In this document: positions 36,001-41,369 of the stretch, one piece after another | How the letters are laid out: every line of letters starts with the position of its first letter | Numbering within the stretch: the first letter of the stretch is position 1 | Source of the DNA: Talpa occidentalis | Taxonomy: Eukaryota > Chordata > Mammalia > Eulipotyphla > Talpidae | NCBI RefSeq assembly: GCF_014898055.3 | Contig: NW_023604861.1 | Coordinates: forward strand, 85,222,399-85,286,398 | Direction of reading: 5' to 3' | DNA length: 64,000 nucleotides | Program-made: the position numbers and the translations under genes | The notes under the pieces: model-generated | The model's input: the letters and a program-made list of their open reading frames with translations, nothing else | The model's database searches: none | What the model was told of the DNA's origin: nothing

Positions 36001-38479
36001 CTAATGTGACTCATTCACCTGCTGAATATGAAAGCTACTTTCCTCTCTTGGACCTTTATACTTTGTTTCATGAGAATGGATGAGGTGAGTGGAAAGACCT
36101 TTTCTTTTACATAAAGTGGACTGCAGTAAAATTGTTTAAGAACAACTGATTTAGGGCCTCCCTGGTGGCACAGTGGTCGAGTGCCGGCCTGCGAAGCTGT
36201 GCGCGGCCTCTGCAGCGCCAGTTCGATCCCCGGCCAACGGAGGAGGGTCCCACATGGCACGCAGACCTCTCCTGCTGCCCGCTGCTCCCCTCAGCAGTGT
36301 ACTTCGGTCCCTCTGCCTGCCCAGCTCCCTGCTCTGGCTCTGGTGAATTCTCTCACCCTCCCACACTTCTGACTGTACCCAATGCTTGTATAAATAAATA
36401 AATCTTTAAAAAAAAAAAAAGAACAACTGATTTAAAATACATTTTAGAGGGCCTTGCTGGTGGTGTAAGGGGTTAAGTTTGAGCACTATGAAGCTATCGG
36501 TTTGATCCCTGGCCAGGGAGCTACCCACATGGCCCAGCAGACCTCTCCTGTCTTGCCCACTGCTCCCCTCAGCAGTGTATTTCAGTAGATCCGCCTGTTG
36601 TGCTCCCCACTCTGCCTCTGGTGAATCCCCTCACCCCCCACACCTCTGGCCTGTACCACAGCTCTTGTATGCATAAATGGAATAAATCTTAATAAATAAA
36701 TACATTTTAGTCTGGAATCTCAGGTTGACAATTTTTCCAAGGGCAGGCTGGTCAACCAATATTATCATTATTATTTTTGAAGCCCCAAAACAGCACCTAA
36801 AATTTGAAAGTCTATAGCACACTGGGGAATTACTTTGTGTTTTTACATCTAGGTCAACATTAACTTGATTTATTTTCCCTGAAGAGAGGACTTCTTGGCT
36901 CAAACTCCTGAAATTCAAGTTTAAGATACATTCACTGACTACAGATATGACATAGAAACCACATCAAGTTGAACCTTGGAAAAGCATGTGTAAGCCTTTT
37001 AAGAGACACATTGAGTGGTTGGTGTACTCCTAGGCACTGCAGGGTCAGATTGCCCAAATGTCAGGATCCAAATCTCTTTAGAGCCCCAGCTCACCCCACT
37101 TCACTCCTCTGATTGCTCTTCTGAACCTTAGTCTCTCTTGGGAGTAAGGAATGTAAGGTGAAGGTTTTTATGAGGAGCAGTCTCTCTCTCTAGTGGACCA
37201 GTACCAAAATTACTGTTTCTCCTCCTTTTTTCTCTCTTCTTCCTCCTTCATGGTGTGACTTCCCTTGCTCTGCACTGATTTTTTAAGTAAGTTAGTTGTA
37301 AGTAGTTCTAGTCTAAGGGCTTAGCATTCCTGGATCCTGCAACAACAAATCTCTGTTCTCTACCTTTGAGACCAGGAATGGGAGCGAGAAGCACCAGATA
37401 TATCAGAAAAGTCTCTAGACTCAAGAGTCAGTTGCTCTGGGTGCTCCCTAACTCGTCCTTCACTTACTCTGGCCATGCACATCTGCCTTCTTGGGACTCA
37501 GTGTCCTCATCCACAGTATAGGAATGAAAGTCTTTTCTCTACTGGCTGGGCAAGGTTTTTGAGAAGACAGAATGGGATTATGTATGGTACCATGAATTGT
37601 AAAGGGCTATATACATTCGTTCAAGGAATCAGGGGAGATAGCTGTCAGGGAAATAGTTCACTTTCTGATGTAGATCTAATTTGTCCCATTTTTTCCTATT
37701 GTAATCATCAGAGTTTGGTTTTGTAGCTGGTAAACTGTGGGGAATGGCTAGAACTCCCCCAAGCTTCCTTCTTTGTTCTTGCAGTTTGGCTCAGTACAAT
37801 GCCAAGTTCTAGGAACTTCTCATGGCATTTGTATCCATCAACAGAAACAGTGACTCTACTCATTCTGCAGCCCAGCAAGCATCCAGAGGGCAGTGATACT
37901 AGTATTTCACTCCAAGTGGGGCTGGGACAGTGGCAGGACAGCAGCTTGTCTGGTTGCCTCTTCATAAACCCTATGGCTGCCTCTCTCTAGTCTGCAGTAT
38001 ATTTAGGACTTCTGAATCTTCAATTCTGGAGCAACAGGAACAACTCCTCTCAGCAGCCTCTTGCATTGGTTTTAACTGAGCTGCTATTTTAAAAATCTAT
38101 AAGATGTCAATATTTGGCATTTATCATGAGTTTTAGACCATGTAAAATTAGATGACTTTAACTTTGGGAAGCTATGCCCTAATTCATACAGGCAAAGTGC
38201 CAGTTTCTTTTCTCCAGTCTGATCATGTGGCTTCTTTAAAACACAGTGAAAGCTGGTCCTACTGATCTAGACACATCTAGACACATGTCAGGGAAAAGGA
38301 GCCACTCTAGATTTCTCCAGATGGAAGGGCAATTATAAAGACATTTAAGGAATCCTCAGTCCCTCCTGGGATGTGCATCAAATTTTCAAGGTGACCTTAC
38401 CTTCCTGATCCTGACATGGTCTTCTGTAGTTAGCAGGGTCCAGCTTCTCTACTCCAGCCTTTTCCTCTTCCACCTTCAT
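882..38479 (-). CDS. SLC4A5: SLC4A5 (NBCe2/NBC4) electrogenic Na+/HCO3- cotransporter, N-terminal part, 11 exons
   Basis: Joined minus-strand coding segments: 38401-38479, 34199-34390, 21623-21752, 9352-9512, 8641-8796, 7139-7234, 6205-6260, 2930-3087, 2445-2532, 1427-1581, 882-1073. They total 1463 nt, 487 codons plus two bases, with no stop. Every internal junction has AG before and GT after, and phases agree throughout. The product is the cytoplasmic N-terminal domain of an SLC4 bicarbonate transporter, seen from the [38 protein letters not shown] and LPPGEWDP blocks. SLC4A5 rather than SLC4A4 is indicated by the N-terminus starting MKVEEEKAG, the [15 protein letters not shown] stretch and a long Gly-rich loop before EELIWTG. 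Known family role: plasma-membrane Na+-coupled bicarbonate transport in epithelia (choroid plexus, kidney). The membrane domain and C-terminus are outside the window to the left. No disruption is seen, so the gene looks functional. Confidence 0.96.
1427..1581 (-). CDS. SLC4A5: SLC4A5 coding exon 10
   Basis: Residues 373-424. Acceptor TTGCCAG, donor GTGTGT. It encodes [36 protein letters not shown] and [15 protein letters not shown]. The [15 protein letters not shown] block precedes the linker to the membrane domain in all electrogenic NBCs, and the [10 protein letters not shown] tail points to SLC4A5. Confidence 0.97.
1990..2345 (+). mobile_element. LINE-2 fragment
   Basis: The C/T-rich strand carries the typical L2 3'-region wording (GCCACTTCCCTCTAG, TTTGTCTGGAATGCC, AGCCCCCTCATGTG). 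It lies in the intron between SLC4A5 exons 10 and 9 and is ancient. Confidence 0.5.
2445..2532 (-). CDS. SLC4A5: SLC4A5 coding exon 9
   Basis: Residues 343-372, acceptor CTTTACAG, donor GTAAGT. It encodes [20 protein letters not shown] and AIATLMVDD. It is almost invariant across SLC4 bicarbonate transporters. It ends in phase 0. Confidence 0.97.
2930..3087 (-). CDS. SLC4A5: SLC4A5 coding exon 8
   Basis: Residues 291-343. Acceptor CCACACAG, donor GTGTGA. It encodes [39 protein letters not shown] and [26 protein letters not shown] and TEVPVPTR are hallmark blocks of the SLC4 cytoplasmic domain. Confidence 0.97.
3088..6204 (-). other. SLC4A5 intron 7, mostly unique
   Basis: Non-coding between exons 7 and 8. 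Apart from a MIR at about 5225-5400 I see no recognisable element. The short open frames here lack splice-compatible conserved sequence. Confidence 0.6.
5225..5400 (+). repeat. MIR SINE
   Basis: AGTCAGACTGCCTGGG, GGCTCTGCCACCTT and the following TTAAACCTCAAAGTTCTCAT core match the MIR tRNA-core region. Ancient, intronic. Confidence 0.65.
6205..6260 (-). CDS. SLC4A5: SLC4A5 coding exon 7
   Basis: A short 56-nt exon with acceptor TCTCCTAG after a pyrimidine-rich tract and donor GTAGTA. It encodes [18 protein letters not shown] (residues 272-290). The phase is 1 on entry and 0 on exit, exactly what exons 6 and 8 require. The MNDIS motif is shared with the equivalent NBCe1 segment. Confidence 0.92.
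7139..7234 (-). CDS. SLC4A5: SLC4A5 coding exon 6
   Basis: A 96-nt exon not visible as a long frame of its own. Acceptor ATCCCAG, donor GTGAGT. It encodes [25 protein letters not shown] and ANYGRL (residues 240-272). The Ser/Pro-rich linker is specific to SLC4A5 and looks disordered. Its length is a multiple of three, so skipping it would keep the downstream frame (inference; transcript data not seen). Confidence 0.93.
7461..7675 (+). repeat. MIR SINE, well preserved
   Basis: CCACTTACTGGGCTGTGTGA, CCTTAGGCAACTAACTTAAC, TCATCTGTAAAATGGGGATA and GTGAGAATGAACTGAGTTAA follow the MIR consensus in order. It lies upstream of SLC4A5 exon 6 in intron 5. Confidence 0.85.
7707..7887 (-). pseudogene. 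3' end of a processed mRNA retrocopy (parent unknown)
   Basis: A 181-bp A/T-rich insert with oligo(T) at its left end, flanked by the 12-bp direct repeat TTTTCCATTTTA (7695-7706 and 7888-7899). On the minus strand it ends TTTAATAAACTTGTTTGTTG followed shortly by poly(A), so an AATAAA signal sits about 20 bases before the tail. The target boundary reads TTTT/AAAATGG, an L1-endonuclease-like site. No coding frame is retained and I do not recognise the parent 3' UTR. It could instead be an unlisted SINE, but there is no pol III box. Confidence 0.6.
8281..8308 (+). repeat. 14-bp tandem duplication
   Basis: GCCATATCCCAGAT occurs twice back to back in the intron between exons 6 and 5. Confidence 0.7.
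8641..8796 (-). CDS. SLC4A5: SLC4A5 coding exon 5
   Basis: Residues 188-240, acceptor CCCACTTAG, donor GTGAGT. It encodes [36 protein letters not shown] and [23 protein letters not shown] is a signature shared by the Na+-coupled SLC4 members. The last base (A) completes an Asn codon with exon 6. Confidence 0.96.
9352..9512 (-). CDS. SLC4A5: SLC4A5 coding exon 4
   Basis: Residues 134-188, acceptor CTTCCAG, donor GTGAGG. It encodes [39 protein letters not shown] and [13 protein letters not shown]. The [18 protein letters not shown] block is among the most conserved stretches of the SLC4 cytoplasmic domain, where it forms core fold and dimer structure. Reading past the donor gives a short intronic tail that is not protein. 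Confidence 0.97.
9513..10700 (-). other. SLC4A5 intron 3, left part
   Basis: Non-coding, with an AT-rich tract near 9830-9905. No element is identified with confidence. Confidence 0.5.
10705..11115 (+). mobile_element. old L1 3'-UTR fragment
   Basis: ACATTCTGGAGATGGAGGAT, GGTGGTTACACAACTGTGTG, AATGTTCTTAAGTCCACTGC and AAAATGGTGAAGTTTACG match the 3' end of older L1M-class elements, ending in an AT-rich tail. Sense on the plus strand, in an SLC4A5 intron. Confidence 0.65.
11120..12090 (+). mobile_element. old L1/HAL1-like fragment
   Basis: AACATGAAGAGATGCTCAAC and the following CAAATGAAACAACAGTC-type text match the region before the L1 ORF2 C-terminus, but many frame breaks are present. Only the 11400-11760 part is clearly L1-like. 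Confidence 0.45.
12155..12305 (+). repeat. MIR SINE fragment
   Basis: GGTTTTGAACCCCAGCTTTA, TTACATAATCTCTCC and CAGTGCCTGGCACATA match MIR in order. A younger SINE inserted just downstream, in its end. Confidence 0.6.
12322..12651 (-). mobile_element. tRNA-derived T+ SINE, copy 1
   Basis: On the minus strand it starts GGGCCTCCCCGGTGGCGCAG (A-box region) with a CCGGTTCGATTCCCGG B-box and ends in an A/T-rich tail. It is flanked by the perfect 16-bp target duplication GTTAGTATTAGCTATT (12306-12321 and 12652-12667). The tail is long (oligo(T) on the plus strand from 12322), a sign of recency. Frames through it are not genes. Confidence 0.9.
12850..13160 (+). mobile_element. old L1 3'-end fragment
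   Basis: GGTGGTTATGTGGGGGTTCA followed by AAATTCTCCACAATAAAATG resembles the terminal segment of older L1 3' UTRs. The left limit is uncertain. Confidence 0.4.
13501..13780 (+). mobile_element. tRNA-derived T+ SINE, copy 2
   Basis: Full element from GGCCTCCCCGGCGGCG through the B-box CCGGTTCGATCCC to the ATAAATAAATAAATCTTT tail and poly(A). It is flanked by a perfect 19-bp target duplication (13482-13500 and 13781-13799, AGAACTAAG...TTCTG). The tail has AATAAA units and a TCTTT pol III terminator, the T+ SINE arrangement. Confidence 0.92.
13800..16145 (+). other. intronic sequence without identified elements
   Basis: AT-rich non-coding DNA in SLC4A5 intron 3. A 17-bp unit CAGATTTATTTCTTAAA is duplicated in tandem at 14634-14667. 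No gene is seen. Confidence 0.5.
16150..16435 (-). repeat. MIR-family repeat
   Basis: GCTAAGTACTTACTATATAT, AATTCCCAAATCCATCAC, GGTGAGGAGACAGAGACTC, GATCACACAGCTTG and TGACTCCAGAGCCCATATTC follow the reverse complement of MIR-type repeats. Confidence 0.55.
16656..16966 (+). mobile_element. tRNA-derived T+ SINE, copy 3
   Basis: Starts GGGCCTCCCCGGTGGCGCAG, with tail ATAAATAAATAAATCTTTTT. The target duplication is A6GTTGGCTGA (16641-16655 and 16967-16981). It carries an internal tandem duplication of GGAGGGTCCCACAT at 16755-16782, not seen in the other copies here. Confidence 0.9.
17000..18055 (+). other. intronic sequence without identified elements
   Basis: Non-coding part of SLC4A5 intron 3. 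No splice-compatible conserved frame and no repeat that I recognise. Confidence 0.4.
18060..18740 (+). mobile_element. LINE-2 3' region
   Basis: A C/T-rich sense strand followed by the characteristic L2 end: GGGATGGCATCTGC, TTTGTATCTCTAGCACCTGA and CACACTTAGTAAATAATGAG. Ancient, diverged. Confidence 0.55.
18741..20330 (+). other. intronic sequence, no element identified
   Basis: Non-coding. A short CCCT-rich tract lies near 19290-19310. Nothing here looks like an exon of the minus-strand gene. Confidence 0.4.
20335..20515 (+). repeat. MIR SINE
   Basis: ACTAAAATCCAGACTCAGCT, TGGCAAGCTATTTACC, CATCTATAAATTGGAGATGA and CCTCAGGGTCATTGT follow MIR. Intronic in SLC4A5. Confidence 0.65.
21623..21752 (-). 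CDS. SLC4A5: SLC4A5 coding exon 3
   Basis: Residues 91-134. Acceptor TTTTGTAG, donor GTGAGA. It encodes [30 protein letters not shown] and QMEWKESA, the conserved entry into the band-3-like cytoplasmic fold shared with SLC4A4. It is isolated between two introns of about 12 kb each, both filled mainly with repeats. Confidence 0.96.
22055..22357 (+). mobile_element. tRNA-derived T+ SINE, copy 4
   Basis: Starts GGGCCTCCCCGGTGGCGCAG. The target duplication is AAAAAGCAGAATCA (22041-22054 and 22358-22371). The CTGCTGCC segment has expanded into repeated GCTGCCT units around 22187-22212, making this copy longer than its relatives. Confidence 0.9.
22722..23060 (+). repeat. ancient unclassified interspersed repeat
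   Basis: CTATGTGCCAGGCATTGTTCTAGG followed by a long stretch with GTGGCAGAGACAGAG, AAGTGACTGAGGAG and GGAAGAAGAACGCACCATG resembles a widespread ancient mammalian repeat, but I cannot name the family. Confidence 0.35.
23670..23936 (+). mobile_element. tRNA-derived T+ SINE, copy 5 (inside L1)
   Basis: Starts GGGCCTCCCCGGTGGCGCAG, with the target duplication AGAGAGAAGCTA (about 23658-23669 and 23936-23947). It is shorter than other copies because part of the CCGGCTGCTCCCCGG region is missing. Inserted in L1 ORF2. Confidence 0.9.
25226..25495 (-). mobile_element. tRNA-derived T+ SINE, copy 6 (inside L1)
   Basis: Reverse orientation, ending in GGCCTCCC-type sequence at 25495. A perfect 15-bp duplication CTAGGAGTAAATTTA lies at 25211-25225 and 25496-25510, which is L1 sequence. 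The body is more diverged (older subfamily). Confidence 0.9.
27155..27330 (+). repeat. MIR SINE fragment
   Basis: AGTATAGTGGCATGGTAGAG, TGGGTGTGAATCTTGG and AAATCAGATAAGGAAAATAA resemble MIR. Diverged. Confidence 0.45.
27430..28990 (+). mobile_element. LINE-2 fragment(s)
   Basis: A long C/T-rich stretch with L2 ORF-region wording (TGGAGCACTCCACACTCACT, AACTTCCTCTTTAGCC, GATGTTGACTAAGGCAGAAC, GGACTCCCTCCTGAGCC). No intact frame. The limits are approximate. Confidence 0.5.
29340..29505 (+). mobile_element. LINE-2 fragment
   Basis: GAATGGCTTTCGAACACCG followed by GGATCTGGCTCTAGCCTGCC and TTTCTAGGTTCCATCATGTC matches the L2 segment before its 3' end. It probably continues the L2 at 27430-28990. 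Confidence 0.5.
29570..31380 (+). other. SLC4A5 intron 2, unique sequence
   Basis: GC-richer non-coding stretch with purine-rich (GAGA) tracts at 29845-30000 and a GT/G microsatellite at 30049-30093. Long minus-strand frames here are not conserved and contain the dinucleotide repeat, so I do not call genes. Confidence 0.5.
30049..30093 (+). repeat. (GT)n microsatellite followed by poly(G)
   Basis: GT repeated about 17 times (30049-30082), then TT and a run of about ten G. Z-DNA-prone and likely polymorphic. Confidence 0.9.
31385..31615 (+). repeat. MIR SINE
   Basis: CTGGGTTCAAATCCTGACTG, ATTAAGCTCTCTGAGACTTA, CATCTATAAAGTGGAATAAT and ACAGTGCTTCATGGATACTG follow MIR. It ends about 35 bp before the LTR at 31650. 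Confidence 0.75.
31650..32104 (+). mobile_element. solo LTR, family X copy A
   Basis: A 455-bp unit starting TGTAGGGTAAG and ending TTCA, flanked by the 5-bp target duplication ACCAG (31645-31649 and 32105-32109). It holds a TATAAGGG box at 31803 and an AATAAA signal at 32019-32024, about 210 bases apart, the layout of U3/R/U5. No internal retroviral region adjoins it, so it is a solo LTR. Two relatives lie at 59615-60088 and 60268-60631. A 5-bp duplication fits class III (ERVL/MaLR) elements, but I do not recognise the named family. Confidence 0.8.
32501..32765 (+). mobile_element. tRNA-derived T+ SINE, copy 7
   Basis: GGCTTCCCCAGTGGCACAG start, B-box GGTTCAATTTCTGG, and target duplication AAAAGTGCCTTTACTGGG / AAAAATGCTTTTACTGGG with two mismatches, so it is older. 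It belongs to the subfamily with the GGCCAGGGAGATTCCCACATGG middle. Confidence 0.85.
32930..33085 (+). mobile_element. LINE-2 3' end
   Basis: GGTCAGGGACTGTGTTTCTT, CTCACACAGCAGGGGCATTC and AATAAATATTTGCTGGGTGA match the L2 terminus. Confidence 0.6.
33358..33406 (+). repeat. GA-rich (GGAA/GGGA)n tract
   Basis: Imperfect purine tetranucleotide repeat from AAAGAAAGAAGGAAGG through GGAGGGAGGGATGGAGGGAG. Simple sequence, intronic. Confidence 0.7.
33410..34198 (-). other. intron 2 flank next to exon 2
   Basis: Non-coding. A CA-rich tract lies at 33794-33818. No further exon has compatible phase and conservation. Confidence 0.5.
34199..34390 (-). CDS. SLC4A5: SLC4A5 coding exon 2
   Basis: Residues 27-91. 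The phase-correct acceptor is GCCACAG before ATTGCAG. A second AG six bases downstream (ATTGCAG) would break the frame, so the upstream AG is chosen. The exon encodes the [15 protein letters not shown] motif, equivalent to the xIHIGxxVPxxY block of NBCe1-B/NBCe2 N-termini, then a Ser/Gly-rich linker ending HVNRT. The donor is GTGAGT. It is the most divergent exon in the set, as expected for this variable appendage of SLC4 proteins. Confidence 0.92.
35040..35790 (-). mobile_element. old L1 3'-region fragment
   Basis: TTAATTGAGATATAATTGAC, TTTACATATTGCAAAC and CTCTGGCAACCACCAATCTG match the reverse complement of older L1 3' UTR. The part after about 35640 resembles ORF2. It lies in SLC4A5 intron 1, in sense with the gene. 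Confidence 0.65.
36154..36418 (+). mobile_element. tRNA-derived T+ SINE, copy 8
   Basis: Starts GGGCCTCCCTGGTGGCACAG, with B-box CCAGTTCGATCCCCGG and tail ATAAATAAATAAATCTTT plus poly(A). Perfect 16-bp duplication AAGAACAACTGATTTA (36138-36153 and 36419-36434). Confidence 0.92.
36448..36697 (+). mobile_element. tRNA-derived SINE, older subfamily, copy 9
   Basis: Starts GGGCCTTGCTGGTGGTGTAA, B-box GGTTTGATCCCTGG, with the GCCAGGGAGCTACCCACATG middle and a GTATGCATAAAT-type tail. Duplication AAATACATTTTAG (36435-36447 and 36698-36710). It stands about 14 bp from the end of copy 8's target duplication. Confidence 0.88.
36711..38400 (-). other. SLC4A5 intron 1, left part
   Basis: Non-coding. 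A weak MIR-like stretch lies near 37440-37650 (CCTTCTTGGGACTCAGTGTC, CTCATCCACAGTATAGGAAT). Otherwise nothing is recognised. Confidence 0.45.
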
Positions 38480-38481
38480 AA
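38401..38481 (-). CDS. SLC4A5: SLC4A5 coding exon 1 (start codon)
   Basis: The acceptor CCCTATAG precedes 38481. The exon begins TT then ATG (38479-38477), so the start codon lies only two bases inside the exon and the rest of the leader must come from an upstream untranslated exon. It encodes residues 1-26 ([20 protein letters not shown]...) plus one base of codon 27, then donor GTAAGG. The charged N-terminus matches the NBCe2-type start known from other mammals. The first ATG in the exon is in frame with all later exons. Confidence 0.93.
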
Positions 38482-38747
38482 CTATAGGGTAAAAGATGAA
38501 CACAGCTTCAAATTATATACTATGCCAAAGGGTAGGACTTCAAGGAGAAATAGTCAAATCCCCATTCATGGTGGGAGACATTAATGTAATCAAAAAATTA
38601 AGGCAGGGGAATGTACAAATTGGAAAAGCTCCCACATATAGACAATTCTTTTTCAGTACAAGTGAAACATTTAAAAAAAGAGCACATGTACTAAGTCCCA
38701 GAAAAGCCTTAGTAAATTTCAAAGAATCTATATCATACTTCTATAGT

Positions 38748-38788
38748 GTATGTGTGTGTGCGCGCGCGTGTATGTGTGTGTGTGTGAT
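38748..38788 (+). repeat. (GT)n/(GC)n alternating tract
   Basis: TATGTGTGTGTG, then CGCGCGCGTG, then TATGTGTGTGTGTGTG. A pure alternating purine-pyrimidine run with a CG core. Confidence 0.85.
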
Positions 38789-39230
38789 TGAAAATTAATT
38801 TCTAATCATGGGCTTAATAGGAAATCAAAGTGAAAATTAGTAATTTTTTAACTGTTAAGTTATATAACCAAGATGAAAATGCATACATTGTGCAAAAATG
38901 AAAAATTATGTAAAAAAAATGAAAAAAAATCTACATATTGAAACTTGTGGGATGAAACATACTTGGAGGAAGGAAAAAGGGAAGAAGAAAAAACATAAAA
39001 GCAATAAACATTTAACTAAAGAAATTAGAAAAAGAGCAAAAGAGAAAATCCAAAGAAAGTAGGATAATATAAAAGATAAAAAGGGAAAAAAATAGAATAC
39101 AAGCATAGAAATGGTGAAATCCAAAAGGCAGTTATTTGAAATGTTTATTAAAATAGGCAAACCATGCATGAAATCATAAGGAAGAAAGGATTTTCAAAAG
39201 TAAAAACATTAGGAATAAAAATGGCACACA

Positions 39231-39494
39231 GGGCCTCCCTGGTGGCGCAGTGGTTGAGCGCTGGGTTGCAAAGCTGCCCGCAGCCTCTGTAGCGCGGGTT
39301 CAATCCCCGGCCACCGGGTGAGGGTCCCACATGGTGCGCAGACCTCTCCTGCAGCCTGCTGCTCCCCTCAGCAGTGTACTTCATCAGTCTGCCTGCTCTG
39401 CTCTCCGTTCTGACTCTGGTGAATTCTCTCACCCTCCGGCGCTTCTGACTGTACCCAGTGCTTGTATAAATAAATAAATAAATCTTAAAAAAAA
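39231..39494 (+). mobile_element. tRNA-derived T+ SINE, copy 10
   Basis: Starts GGGCCTCCCTGGTGGCGCAG and ends ATAAATAAATAAATCTTAAAA plus poly(A). The flanks are AAAAATGGCACACA on the left and a poly(A)-GGCACACA copy on the right. It inserted into the left target duplication of copy 11. Confidence 0.88.
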
Positions 39495-39516
39495 AAAAAA
39501 AAAAGGCACACAACTG

Positions 39517-39800
39517 GGGCCTCCCTGGTTGTGCAAAGGGTTAAGTCTCAGCACTATGACACTATGGGCAGCCACTGCAGCACGAGTTCCATTCCCAGCC
39601 AGGGAGCTAACCCACATGGCACAGCAGACCTCTCCTAGCTCACCAGCTGCTCTCCTCAGCAGTGTATTTCAATAGATCCACCTGCTCTGTTCCCCACTCT
39701 GTCTCTTCCCACTCTGTCTCTGCCTCTCACCTCTTCCCCTGCACCTCTGGCCTACACCTCAGCTTTTGTATGCATAAATAAATAAAATAAATCTTTTTAA
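39517..39800 (+). mobile_element. tRNA-derived SINE, older subfamily, copy 11
   Basis: Starts GGGCCTCCCTGGTTGTGCAA, with the CAGCCAGGGAGCTAACCCAC middle and a TGCATAAATAAATAAAATAA tail. Flanks are AAAGGCACACAACTG (39502-39516) and AAAATGGCACACAACTG (39801-39817). The CACTCTGTCTCT unit is repeated around 39700-39722. Confidence 0.86.
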
Positions 39801-39904
39801 AAAATGGCACACAACTGAAAATATAGTAGAGAATTAAGAAATTACAAGTGTTGGAACACTTTGTGCTAAGACATTTAAGCATAGACAATAATAACAGCCA
39901 GGCA

Positions 39905-40095
39905 AAATTTTAAAGACTTTGTATATATGACTTAACTTACTCTTCTCCACAACCATACGAAATAAATAACATTATCATTACTATTTTGCAGATGAAGAAA
40001 CTGAGGCAGAGAGAGCTTAAATGACTGCTCAAATGGAAGAACAGAGATTCAAACCCAGACAGTCTATTTCTCAAACCATAGCTCTTAGCCACAAG
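39905..40095 (-). repeat. MIR-family repeat
   Basis: TTTTGCAGATGAAGAAACTG, AGGCAGAGAGAGC, TTCAAACCCAGACAGTC and ATAGCTCTTAGCC are the reverse complement of MIR. Confidence 0.65.
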
Positions 40096-40159
40096 GTTAA
40101 TAAATGAAAATCTTATTAAAAAATTATAGAAATGATTAAAATTAAAGTTAAAGGAATTA

Positions 40160-40954
40160 CCAGTCAAAAAATGGGCAGAAGAGCTAAAAAGAAACTTCTC
40201 CAAAGAGGAAATACAAATGGCCAACAGGTATATGAAAAAATGTTCAACATCACTTGCAATCAGGGAAATGCAAATCAAAACTACAATGAGATACCATCTC
40301 ATACTAGTGAATATGGCACATATTAAAAAAACTAGCAACAACAAATGGTGGGGAGGACGTGGAGAAAAAGAAACTCTCCTGCACTGCTGGTGGGAGTGCA
40401 AACTAGTCCAACCACTATGGAAAGCTGTGTGGAGATTCCTCAACCTACTAAAGATAGAGCTTCCATATGATCCAGCAATTCCACTCTTAGGTATTTACCC
40501 AAAGGACACAGAAGCATTAATTCCAAAGAGCACCTGCACCCCTATGTTTATAGCAGCACTATTTACAATAGCTAAGCTATGGAAACAATCCAAATGCCCA
40601 AAAATAGATGACTGGATCAAGAAGATGTGGTACATATACACAATGGAATATTACTCAGCAATCAAAAAAGATAAACACATGCAATTGGCAGCAACATGGA
40701 TGGAGCTGGAAGGGATCATGCTCAGCGAAATAAGCCAGAAAGAAAAAGAAAAATACCGATGGCCTCATTCATAGCAGGACTCTAGAAAACCTAAATAAGG
40801 GGCCAGGAAAAAGAATATAAGAAAGAAAAAATCAAAATCAACAAACAACTATGAACCAGAGACACACGATTGGGGGGGGGGGCGGGGAAAGGAGGTATTG
40901 GGGCCAAAATAAGGGGGTTGCAATTGTATGGGGAATATAAAAATAAAATTAAAA
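40160..40954 (+). mobile_element. young 5'-truncated L1 (ORF2 C-terminus and 3' UTR)
   Basis: Begins at about ORF2 codon 1068 (PVKKWAEEL) and runs to the 3' UTR with its G-rich tract (about 40874) and A-rich tail. Target duplication AAAGTTAAAGGAATTA / AAAGTTAAAAGAATTA (40144-40159 and 40955-40970). The frame is open until a one-base loss near 40757 shifts the last residues. The first two cysteines of the zinc-knuckle-like motif are changed to W and R, while the last two remain. It is closely related to the L1 at 53873-59333. Confidence 0.92.
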
Positions 40955-41090
40955 AAAGTTAAAAGAATTAGAAAACCTGAATTAATAACCATAGCCAATT
41001 GAAATGGCTATGGAAAAAGCATCACAATGACTTATGTTGATGATTATGGAAGTTGGGTTATAGATACAAAAAAATGGTCATTATATCATT

Positions 41091-41222
41091 ATTTTTTAAA
41101 TTTTTGTTTTAATTTTTTGGGGGGTTACATTTTTGTCTTTCTATATAAGCACATGTTCCATTCACCCTCCACCAAACCAACCATACCAACCAATACCCTA
41201 ACTGCCTCCCTACCCTCATATT
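41091..41222 (-). mobile_element. short retroposed 3'-end repeat, copy 1
   Basis: On the minus strand it contains TTTGGTGGAGGGTGAATGGA, ACATGTGC and an AACCCCCCAAAAAATTAAAA tail. It interrupts old L1 3'-end sequence and has similar T-rich flanks (CATTATTTTTT and CATATTATTTTTTT). The same sequence recurs at 43871-43964. It is probably the 3' end of an L1 subfamily, but I cannot name it. Confidence 0.5.
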
Positions 41223-41369
41223 ATTTTTTTCTACTTTTGTTGTGTTTGAAATTTTTCTACAGTGAAAAAAAAATAAGCACCAGCAATAGTTTTCCCTAGT
41301 TTATCTGAATTTCCAAAGATTAGATAATCTCTAACTTATGCAGAATGGTCCTCAAAAATGGAAAAATAG

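Larger units (their letters stand above)
38485..39860 (+). mobile_element. old L1 ORF2 fragment, broken by two SINEs
   Basis: Diverged L1 ORF2 text in sense, for example around 38560-38600 (GGTGGGAGACATTAATGTAA) and 39000-39160 (AAAGCAATAAACATTTAACT and following). Interrupted at 39231 by SINE copies 10 and 11, resuming near 39818. No usable frame remains. Confidence 0.5.
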
